Positions 35,503-43,459 of a stretch of 64,000 nucleotides of DNA are shown here, in pieces. Positions within the stretch are counted from its first letter, which is position 1; each line of letters opens with the position of its first letter. The notes under the pieces were generated by a model. The model was not told the DNA's origin. It saw nothing but the letters and a program-made list of their open reading frames with translations, and did no database searches. This DNA is from Prostheceraeus crozeri. Lineage: Eukaryota > Platyhelminthes > Polycladida > Euryleptidae. The DNA lies in assembly GCA_907163375.1 (NCBI GenBank), contig CAJQUW010008995.1, forward strand, positions 248,001-312,000. The letters run 5' to 3'. The position numbers and the translations under genes are program-made.

Positions 35503-36022
35503 CACAGAATCAGATTGTTAAGCCGTGTCACGTTTCTAGAAGTGCAAACTGATTCAAAACGATGGCACATCCAGAAACTTAGAAAGGGGGCAAAAAGAAA
35601 TTTTTAATACCTTGCAGAGATATGGAAAATAATCGTGCGCCACTTGCGGATTGCTGTGAATTCTTTCAAAATGCTCCGATCGCCACGATTCCTTCAGAAT
35701 CGAAGAATTCAGAGCATTGAGCAAAAGTTTTCTCGATAATGTTAAGCCCTCCGATCAGGATTAAAATTGTTAGCAGGGGCACGAAAAAAGTCCATTAACT
35801 TCTGTAGAACTTGACATCGGCTGTGTCTCTTTGCTGTGTGATCCGGTTGATAACAGTCACTGAAACTTCGCACAATTTGGCGTGTTTGATGCTGAACTGG
35901 CTGCGCATTGCTCGATTGCTATGGTATTTAGTCAGGAGATTGTGCCATTGCATTAACGCTACATGTTCCAATGTTTCCTTTCTAAGTCAAACAGAAAGAA
36001 AGACGACCAGTTTAATTCTGTG
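35503..36022 (-). mobile_element. S-family MITE, complete, 520 bp
   Basis: Reverse copy of the S family with ends CACAGAATCAG and CACAGAATTAA. The flanks are GTTGAAAG (35495-35502) and ATTGAAAG (36023-36030), an 8-bp duplication with one difference. Its ~520-bp length equals that of the 14688 copy. Confidence 0.85.
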
Positions 36023-36030
36023 ATTGAAAG

Positions 36031-36530
36031 CAGCTGAAATTGCCGTCATCAAACAGCTGTTGTCCATTCTAGTCTCACTAACTTAAACAGTGGGGTTATA
36101 GTATTTTTCCCAATCCCTGTCATCAATTGACACGTTATTCCCTTTCGGTTTCAGAGGATAGCTGTTCATTCATTCGAGATCATGATCAAGATGGCTCCTA
36201 TATTCGTGCAATTGAAGGCAATTGATCGCAAAATATAACGGAAGAAATGATGGAAGTCCGATTTTTCGCTTTGCTTAAGTTAGTAGGTTGTTTAAGTCAG
36301 TGAGACTCGAATTGACAGCAATTGTTTGTTGATGGTAATTTCAGCAGCTCGGTCGCACACGGATTGTTAGATCTTTAGAAGACGCAGATTGCTGAAATAT
36401 GTTGTAGATTCTTGCTGGAGGCGATCTATTGTAAATTATTTTATCAAAAATTAATGTCCACGTTCTGTACTGTTGCAATATTCATGGTCGTTCTGGTGCT
36501 CTATTAAAATGAATGTTGGATTTCTATAAT
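36031..36530. other. unassigned
   Basis: Nothing recognised. Confidence 0.35.
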
Positions 36531-36542
36531 TGAAGTTTTAAG
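36531..36542 (+). repeat. 12-bp target duplication, left
   Basis: TGAAGTTTTAAG, repeated exactly at 38599-38610. Confidence 0.85.
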
Positions 36543-36594
36543 TATTGACAGTGAGAAGCCGTAAGCTTTTGATAGGTTTATCAGCAGCAAACAT

Positions 36595-36622
36595 GTTTCA
36601 GTAGGCAAGCTACCATCATCAG
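36595..36622 (-). ncRNA. hammerhead-type motif, left PLE copy
   Basis: On the minus strand CTGATGA, a short stem (GTAG/CTAC) and GAAAC appear in hammerhead order. Hammerhead ribozymes are established parts of Penelope-like terminal repeats. Identical to the motif in the right copy. Confidence 0.6.
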
Positions 36623-36719
36623 TGACAACGGTCAATAAACAAGGATGCATATATACAGTGCGAATGAGACAAGAAAGATCAATATAGGAAAAGCGGCTGT
36701 GATTGGCTGCGGTTATTCA

Positions 36720-37013
36720 TTAGGTACTGTGAATGAAGGACTTTATGTACAATGATTCAGCAATTTTCGTGTATGGAGTGCGAATGAGAATTTTAAAATT
36801 ATCTTTATTTGGGATGTGAGCATGAAGAGATATTTCGGATGCTGGTCGACCTTTCACGTGTTCGTTTATCCTAGTGAAAATATGGCGACGGGTTTCACCG
36901 ACGTAGCATTGACTGCAATGCTCACAAGTATACTTATACACTACGGAAGATAACTCATTGAAAGGAATTTTATCTTTATTGCTTATCATGTTTTGTGTTT
37001 TGTATGTGTTCAA
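36720..37013 (-). CDS. PLE GIY-YIG endonuclease, left copy
   Basis: Same domain as in the right copy (VVYKYTCEHCSQCYVGETRR ... RINEHVKGRP), on the minus strand. Penelope-like retroelements carry a GIY-YIG endonuclease after the RT, used to nick the target. This copy lacks everything upstream of the RT C-terminus. Confidence 0.85.
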   Translation of the reverse strand: MNTYKTQNMISNKDKIPFNELSSVVYKYTCEHCSQCYVGETRRHIFTRINEHVKGRPASEISLHAHIPNKDNFKILIRTPYTKIAESLYIKSFIHST

Positions 37014-37306
37014 GGCAATTCTTAAAATACTATTTTTTAAAGCACTATTTATGTGGCGAATATTACGTTTTATTCGAGAAAGAAGAGTTGAAATATAGGG
37101 GAGCTTCCAAAATATTTCAGTTTTTTCTCTAGATTCTATTTTAGTCTTAGGATTATCACAACGCTAAAAGACTTTATTTATTCTATCCGGATGATATCCG
37201 TTTTGAATAAAAATATTCCTAACTTGGTTTTTGTTACAATCGCGGTCGGCAGGGAGACTGTTTAGTTTTTGAGATCTACTGTACAAGGCTTTAATCGCGT
37301 TGTTCT

Positions 37307-38001
37307 CTTTCGATTTTCCGTATGAAAATCCTTACTTAGTCAGTTTCGATGCTGTTCAACTTTTCACTAATATTCCAGTCAATGACACTATCGACCATAT
37401 AATTAGCTTAGTCAATTTTGATAGATTTCCTATTAATGATAATACTTTGCGTACTCTCTTGCAACTCGCTTGCACTAATGTGCCGTTCCTGTTCAACAGT
37501 AGAAACTACCTTCAAAAGGAAGGAATGAGTATGGGATCCTCCCTTGCACCTCTTTTGGCTGAATTCTCTTTAAATATTATAGAAAGTAAAATGCAAATGC
37601 CGGACTTTTACATTAGGTACGTCGACGATATTTTAGCAGTCTTTCGGTCTCGAACCGAAGCCCTCACTTTTTTAGACCAGCTCAATGATGTTAATTCATC
37701 TCTTCAATTTACGATAGAAGAACCCATAAATGACTCTATCAATTTTCTAGATATGAATATTTTCATAAAAAATGGCAAATTTGAAACCAATTGGATAACA
37801 AAAGAAACCAATACTTTATTGCATACTCATAGCAACTCCTACAGTCCTGACTCTTGTAAGAACAACGCGATTAAAGCCTTGTACAATAGATCTCAAAAAC
37901 TAAGCAGTCTCCCTGCCGACCGCGATTATAACAAAAACAAAGTTAGGAATATTTTTATTCAAAACGGATATCATCCGGATAGAATAAATAAAGTCTTTTA
38001 G
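37307..38001 (+). CDS. PLE reverse transcriptase, 5'-truncated
   Basis: Frame beginning just past the head-to-head junction. It shows RT motif A (YLVSFDAVQLFTNIP, first catalytic Asp), motif B (MSMGSSLAPLLAEFSL), the catalytic YVDD box (FYIRYVDDILAVF) and NFLDMNIF as motif D/E, then the C-terminal thumb. This is the telomerase-related RT of Penelope-like elements, which primes at nicked chromosomal DNA. Fingers and N-terminus are missing through 5' truncation. The endonuclease follows about 140 bp later in the same orientation and belonged to the same polyprotein. Confidence 0.9.
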
Positions 38002-38139
38002 CGTTGTGATAATCTTAAGACTAAAATAGAATCTAGAGAAATAACTGAAATATTTTGGAAGCTCCCCTATATTTCAACTCTTCTTTCTCGAATAAAACGT
38101 AATATTCGCCACATAAATAGTGCTTTAGAAAATAGTATT

Positions 38140-38490
38140 TTGAGAATTGCCTTGAACACATACAAAACACAAAACATGATAAGCAATAAAGATAAAATTC
38201 CTTTCAATGAGTTATCTTCCGTAGTGTATAAGTATACTTGTGAGCATTGCAGTCAATGCTACGTCGGTGAAACCCGTCGCCATATTTTCACTAGGATAAA
38301 CGAACACGTGAAAGGTCGACCAGCATCCGAAATATCTCTTCATGTTCACATCCCAAATAAAGATAATTTGAAAATTCTCATTCGCACTCCATACACGAAA
38401 ATTGCTGAATCATTGCACATAAAATCATTCCTTCATTCACAGTACCTAATGAATAACCGCAGCCAATCACAGCCGCTTTTCCTATATTGA
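38140..38490 (+). CDS. PLE GIY-YIG endonuclease, right copy
   Basis: SSVVYKYTCEHCSQCYVGET begins the GIY-YIG fold (here VYKY...CYVGE), with the CEHC pair that may bind zinc as in EN-containing Penelope elements, then RRHIFTRINEHVKG (catalytic-type Arg and the NEH motif) and a conserved tail ending FLY. Complete at its C-terminus. It would cut genomic target DNA in the nucleus. Confidence 0.88.
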   Translation: MRIALNTYKTQNMISNKDKIPFNELSSVVYKYTCEHCSQCYVGETRRHIFTRINEHVKGRPASEISLHVHIPNKDNLKILIRTPYTKIAESLHIKSFLHSQYLMNNRSQSQPLFLY

Positions 38491-38546
38491 TTTTTCTTGT
38501 CTCATTCGCACTGTATATATGCATCCTTGTTTATTGACCGTTGTCA

Positions 38547-38574
38547 CTGATGATGGTAGCTTGCCTACTGAAAC
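38547..38574 (+). ncRNA. hammerhead-type motif, right PLE copy
   Basis: CTGATGA at 38547, stem II candidates GTAG and CTAC, then GAAAC at 38570, followed by the self-complementary ACATGT as a minimal stem III. Matches the conserved CUGANGA...GAAA core. Cleavage activity is untested. Confidence 0.65.
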
Positions 38575-38850
38575 ATGTTTGCTGCTAATAAACCTATCTG
38601 AAGTTTTAAGCTTCCGGTATTACTGCTGCACAGACTGCGTCAGTAATATCTTCGCATATTATGTGACAAAGAATTCGAATGTTTCCATTTTTGGAGGATT
38701 TCAACTCAAAGTGGAAAATTTAGGTACTGTGATTAGCAGCAGTAAGCAAGACATTAGAGTACGTTTGGTCATAGCCAGAAACGCCAACTACCAGGTTGTG
38801 AATGAAGCAGGTTCAGCCTGCGTCTGAAGAGCGTCTGAAACAAGCATCTG

Positions 38851-39215
38851 AATCGCGTCGTACGGAGCAGAGAGTTGGGCACTGAGAAAAGTGGACGAAT
38901 GGAGAATCAATGTGCTCGAGATGTGGGCCTGGCGGAGACTCCTAAGAATCTCCTGGTGTCAGCGGAAGACAAATGAATGGATGCGAGACAAAGTGAAAGT
39001 GCCAGAAAACGATGGACTGCTGGAGACTATCAAGCGGAGGAAATGGGTAAAGTACGCGCATTGGAAGCGGAGACCCGACAGCCTGGTGTTGGCGACGATC
39101 AAAGGCGAAGTGGAAGGACGAGCGAAGAGGAAGACGGAGAAAGGCGTGGATTGACGATCTACGAGGGACGCCCACGGCCCAGTGAACGGACTACGGTATT
39201 GACCCTGAACCTGAT
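38851..39215 (+). pseudogene. LINE reverse-transcriptase tail
   Basis: In frame from about 38853: IASYGAESWALRKVDEWRIN, VLEMWAWRRLLRISWCQRKT, then LLETIKRRKWVKYAHWKRRP, the usual C-terminus of RTE/L2-style LINE polymerases. The final GRRRKAWIDDLRG block is in another frame, so one frame change lies near 39110. 5' truncated and dead. It sits between the PLE insertion and the hAT. Confidence 0.82.
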
Positions 39216-39253
39216 TAGCGCTTTATGCCTAGCTTTCAAAAGTTATAAGTAAA

Positions 39254-39261
39254 CTGCAAAA
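39254..39261 (+). repeat. 8-bp target duplication, left of hAT
   Basis: CTGCAAAA, repeated exactly at 40069-40076. Confidence 0.88.
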
Positions 39262-40068
39262 TAGGGATGCGGAGTCGGAGTCCCGGAGTCCTATCAGATG
39301 CTAGGACTCCAGATTCCGGCTTGTAACTAGACCCGAAATATAATACCAACAAATTATTTGTCCTCGTGCATTGCTGTCGCTGTCTTGATGTTGACTTTCT
39401 CCATCAAACAGAAGTACAGAGACAGCAGTGCATGCAAAGTTTGTAATAGTTGAGGGAATGAACCGTGAAAGTGAAAAAAAGATTGTCTTTTCACTCGGCG
39501 ATTTAGTAGAGAAGACAAGTCTTCCTAGCCTCGATCACACCTACGCGCCAAAGGTCACATCAGAGACAAAAATGAAATGCTAGTTTGTTTGAGAACATTA
39601 CTTCTTACCCTCATGTTAATCGCGTGTGATTTCTCCTCTTACTAACCGTATATGATCACTTAATCGGGTGTAATCTCTCCTCCAAACGCATATTAAAATC
39701 GAAAGTGTACTCATATTTTATGAAGAAGGATGGGGGATTTTCCTGCCTGATAGAGACTGGAGAAAAACCGTGTGAAGCACGCATCAACAAGATGGGAGTA
39801 GCCGTGTCACATGCATCCAACTTAAAGCGACATTTGATAAATTTTCATCGAAAATGATTGATAATTGATACAGCAATGATCACTAAAGATAGGTTCAGAT
39901 AAGCCCATGATCTATTATGTAAGTAATCATTTTTTATCAAAAAAACTAGGCTATGCATAGGCTACTTGCCACCTGGAGTCGGAGTCCTATTAAAAGCCGG
40001 AGTCCTATCAACCCCCGGAATCGGAGTCGGAGTCCTATCAAAAGCCGGAGTCGGAGTCCGCATCCCTG
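39262..40068 (+). mobile_element. hAT element, 807 bp, non-autonomous
   Basis: Ends TAGGGATGCGGA and, inverted, CAGGGATGCGGA, flanked by perfect 8-bp duplications CTGCAAAA, the hAT hallmark. Subterminal GGAGTCGGAGTCC motifs are repeated at both ends. Inside (about 39690-39858) is a decayed BED-finger exon colinear with 7221-7601, and nothing of the RNase H catalytic domain. It is an internal-deletion derivative needing a helper transposase. Confidence 0.9.
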
Positions 40069-40076
40069 CTGCAAAA

Positions 40077-40387
40077 CATAGTGATTTATTTGACCTTCAG
40101 ACTTTTCTCATTCCAGCCTAAGCAGGACTCTAGTCTATAGCAGAATTCAAGTCATCCCATTCGGTGTCTGCATATAGTGATTGCTAACACTGCATGGCAG
40201 CGAAGGAATGCCCAAAAGCGATTCGCACATCGCTACGATCGTAGTGATCGATATAATAAACAATTTACTGCTGCATATGCCTACGATTGTGCGTGAAAGC
40301 GCAAAAATTGTGCAATAGAAATTCAAAATTCTACAAAATTTTGTTATTAATTTCGGCTGACATGAAGAGTGTAGTCACCGCATAATT
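40077..40387. other. unassigned
   Basis: Nothing recognised. Confidence 0.35.
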
Positions 40388-40559
40388 TCATTCATCTGTC
40401 TCCGTACATGTGATGCAGATTTCCTATCACTTTATTTGACCTGTAAAGCAGATTATTGCCGGCGGGGAGACAATATTTGCTCCATTGCACTGGAGGGAGC
40501 ACAATCTATGCCAATAACGACTGATCGTGTCCTGCTTTAGTATGGACTAGATCTCTGTG

Positions 40560-40779
40560 TGCTCCCGGTTCACCAGAATAACACGTGTGCCACCGAGTTA
40601 GTGAAAACTATATTTACGCATAACATGAAATATTGTCGTAGTGATGCAGCAGACACTAAAGATCTACATGTAACATTTAACATACGCATCAGATAGAACA
40701 GCAAAAACAAGCTACTCACAATTCGCCAAAAGTAACCACTAGTAGAGTACAAACAAAAGAGGAGACATAAAACACAACA
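40560..40779. mobile_element. solo-LTR-like fossil, 220 bp
   Basis: Begins TG, ends CA, and is flanked by 5-bp duplications CTGTG (40555-40559 and 40780-40784); the related copy of R has a single CTGTG. This is what a solo LTR of an LTR retrotransposon leaves. No internal region is present, so family and strand are open. Confidence 0.6.
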
Positions 40780-40799
40780 CTGTGAATAGATGCTTTTAC

Positions 40800-41088
40800 A
40801 ATGAGGATGAGAAAGCAAAAATGCGGCACTCCCTTTATTAATGGCTTTAATAAAATTAGTTGCTAAAAATATATACACGGCAAACGTTTCGCGACGCAGT
40901 CGCTGCCTCAGTGCACTAAAAAGAAGGCACCTTCTTTTTAGTGCACTGAGGCAGCGACTGCGTCGCGAAACGTTTGCCGTGTATATATTTTTAGCAACTA
41001 ATTTTATTAAAGCCATTACTAAAGGGAGTGCCGCATTTTTGCTTTCTCATCCTCATCATGAACACCCTCCCGTATAAGGCTATCAACT
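40800..41088. mobile_element. PLE-end palindrome insertion, 289 bp
   Basis: A near-perfect palindrome (40801-40925 and 40932-41056, loop GGCACC, one mismatch seen) plus a 32-bp tail, flanked by the exact 15-bp duplication TAGATGCTTTTACAA (40785-40799 and 41089-41103). Each arm carries CTGAGG, a stem GCGAC/GTCGC, and GAAACGTTTGC, a Penelope-type hammerhead-like terminus, pointing outward. It therefore looks like two PLE 3' ends joined head to head, with the same asymmetric tail as the insertion at 36543. Confidence 0.8.
40946..40971 (+). ncRNA. hammerhead-like motif in palindrome
   Basis: CTGAGGCA, stem GCGAC/GTCGC with loop TGC, then GAAAC. It differs from the CUGANGA core by what looks like one extra base, so activity is doubtful. 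The mirror copy lies on the other arm. Confidence 0.45.
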
Positions 41089-42081
41089 AGATGCTTTTAC
41101 AACTGATCAAGCTAAATTTCTATTCAAATGCTTTTGATAATCTTAGACATATCAATCACAATCTGTCCTTCATCATCATAGCACGTCGTCAAATAAATTT
41201 CTCAATGCAACTCGTGCATAGGAATGCTACATCCATGTTTCATCATAACATTCGAACTCCAATTTTCAAAAACTCCTCCACTGTTGTTTTGTTACAACGG
41301 TGACGAAAAAGCAACATCTGTCACGGCAAGTAGCGTCTGAAGCATTTTACTGACATTCTCTGAAGTAAAATAGATGACATTTTAGAACTTCATAATATCC
41401 CTTCTTTGGAGAACGTAAAAAGATATTTGCCTCTGATATGTCTAATATGTCTATGATATTTGCCTCTGAACGTCGCATTTCAGCCAGGATTTTGGCGAAA
41501 TTTGAATAGGATACAAAATTAACTTACATATATCATTACTAGTTAATTCCCAATGACAAAGAGAAATTTGATCATTCACAATGGCTTGACTATTTCGGTT
41601 ATCGTCGACGATACAACTTAACAAAATCGAACCTCTGTGACATTGCTGCTGATTCATAATATTTCCCGTTGCTTTGGTCAAATATCTGTTTCAATCGAAT
41701 AATTCAGTCAGGAAGATATCACTTGCTCTCGAGGAAAGGTTGCAAATTCGCTCGAACAACGGTGTAATCATTCCTGATCTGATCAGATGTGTGGATGCGC
41801 ACTTTTTAATAAAACAAGTTGAACTTCTGTAATAAAAACTAATTTTGAGGACCAGTGGCGTCTTCTCCGTACCTGCGAGGCCTTCGGCGCATCCTCAAAA
41901 ATAATTTTCCTACAATTGTAAAAGTGAAAAGTGTCATCATTCATTTAAATTCGATAGCTTCTCGTGATAGCTGTGCACAGCTTTCCGTCTCAAAATCAGA
42001 CGCTTAATCTCAGAGCTAACAGTTTTGCAGCATGTGCTCGAATTACAGCTGTTTTCTTCGAACAATTAGACACACAAGCTA

Positions 42082-42089
42082 GTCGTGTG
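42082..42089 (+). repeat. 8-bp target duplication, left of P-like element
   Basis: GTCGTGTG, repeated exactly at 43916-43923; a single copy stands in unit A at 30188-30195. Confidence 0.92.
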
Positions 42090-42417
42090 CACAGATCTAG
42101 AAAGGGATAGATGGACTACTCCCCGATTTGCGTGAAGCCTGCTTTCCCTGCCACGCGCGCGCGCACAATCCCGGTATGTAGGCAAGAAACAAATGTTGGC
42201 ATGCACGTGTCTGTGAGAATGTAATGATACCAAGCACATTAACTTTCAACGACGATAATAATTGATAACAAATCATAGGAATGTTGACAATTCCTGATGA
42301 CCTGCAATGTCATACTTTCTCACTCATCATGATTGCTTACATAAATGTAGCTTAAATAGAAAATTAGGTGCATGCGAAGTAACGTTTTATTCAAAAGAAA
42401 ACTCGGTAAATCAAAAT

Positions 42418-42894
42418 TTATTTGCCTCTAAAGAGAATCAGCTTCATTGCCTGCTGACGTGATAGGACTTTTGAATTAAAGATATTACGTTCAAAATATA
42501 TCTTACCGTACCGAAAGAGGCGAATTTTGACATAATTCGACGTGATCAGCCTGATAAGTTTTGTTAGATGATCAGAGTCTTGATGAAAGTCATGGTCATA
42601 AAAGTGGTCTGCAAAAAGGGTAGGAAATAAAGTTTTTACATCAACTTTCTGCAGGACAAAATGTTCAATTTTCAAATCAATGTTCGATACTGTGGGGAGG
42701 AGGGTCACATCGTGAACACCCGGAAAAAGAGAGCGGAAAGCTACTTCAGCAATTTTTACGATACTATATACAGCGAAACTAGGAGTGGATAGGCCTCCTC
42801 TCTGCTTTGCTGAAAACAAACGGATGAAAGATACATCCTTCATACTGTCTTCATCGCTCTCAAACAACGCACCATTGCATATTGCATTTAAATA
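42418..42894 (-). CDS. C-terminal part of P/THAP9-type transposase
   Basis: An open frame without its own plausible start; upstream residues read AICNGALFESDEDSMKDVSF. It then has SAKQRGGLSTPSFAVYSIVK, resembling the RGGL-x-x-PS block near the C-terminus of THAP9/P-type transposases, and ends FRGK. In the full protein this follows the catalytic domain. Here it lies ~75 bp beyond the donor of the THAP exon, so a deletion has brought the ends of the gene together. A good splice acceptor for joining it to the THAP exon was not found; the deletion may have removed it. Confidence 0.6.
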   Translation of the reverse strand, partial: YLNAICNGALFESDEDSMKDVSFIRLFSAKQRGGLSTPSFAVYSIVKIAEVAFRSLFPGVHDVTLLPTVSNIDLKIEHFVLQKVDVKTLFPTLFADHFYDHDFHQDSDHLTKLIRLITSNYVKIRLFRYGKIYFERNIFNSKVLSRQQAMKLILFRGK

Positions 42895-42972
42895 TTATAT
42901 TTATTGTTATATATTATTTTTTTAGCTTTGTATACATTGTGGTCCGCTAATCGACTGATTATCTTGCTTACC

Positions 42973-43459
42973 GACCAACTTGAGTAGCCTGATCCATGCG
43001 TTTTGGAATTGCGCGGATATCTGAGTCTTGATCCACATCCATGGGTTCCGATGATGGCCCTGGTGACTGAGACTCGGCAGAAGTTGCATCAAAAGACTGC
43101 TCAAAAAGATTGCGCTGCTTTGGGGATCGACGCTTTTTGGAAGGTGTTTGCAGATAAAGGGGGAACGCTTCAAAAACAGTAGGCACTGCGTCATCCTTCA
43201 GCTTCCTTCGAGTTCTGGGGCGAGTTCCATACTGTCCCTTGTCATGAATAACACTTACGCCCTTTTTATAGTCATCATCGGTGAAATGAACACTGCATAC
43301 GCGTGATGAATTCTTAGAGGGAGTAAAGTTCTTACGTCGAATGTTATGAAGCCACTTCTTCAACAATTCGGGGTTTGAGAACGGAAAGGCGTGAAAAGAA
43401 ATGTTAGAGTTTTTCGAAGCACGGTTCTGGTATCGCGGAACACAACATGAGGTAACCAT
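42973..43459 (-). CDS. THAP-domain exon of P-like transposase
   Basis: Starts at MVTSCCVPRYQNR and shows a THAP DNA-binding domain over residues 1-96: FHAFPFSNPELLKKWLHNIR with the conserved Pro and Trp, C55-x2-H58 in VCSVHF, and the AVPTVF box at 91-96. The second zinc ligand, normally Cys at position 10, is Tyr, so zinc binding may be impaired. A Ser/Pro-rich linker follows to residue ~160 (DQATQVG), then a good splice donor GTAAGC at 42971-42966 (minus). In P elements this domain recognises the element's own ends. Alone, such a product could act as a repressor, as the KP product does in Drosophila; that role is inference. Confidence 0.85.

Larger units (their letters stand above)
36543..38598. 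mobile_element. Penelope-like element, head-to-head inverted pair
   Basis: A single insertion bounded by the 12-bp duplication TGAAGTTTTAAG. It consists of a reverse copy (36571-37306: 3' end, endonuclease, RT C-terminus) and a forward copy (37307-38598: RT from the motif A region, endonuclease, 3' end), joined head to head at 37306/37307 with both 3' ends outward. A 28-bp extension (36543-36570) lies between the left duplication and the left 3' end; such tails are known for Penelope-like elements. The two halves are nearly identical where they overlap, so they arose together or nearly so. Both lack the 5' part. Confidence 0.88.
40388..41181 (+). repeat. repeat R, copy split by two insertions
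   Basis: Colinear with 34905-35174 but interrupted at 40560-40779 and 40800-41088. The right end is again CATCATAG, so the R boundary is reproducible. Confidence 0.78.

Noticed and set aside
40570-41077. Frames of 148 and 78 codons sharing the same N-terminus on opposite strands
   Set aside because: The identity is produced by the 256-bp palindrome; both read PLE terminal DNA, not a gene.
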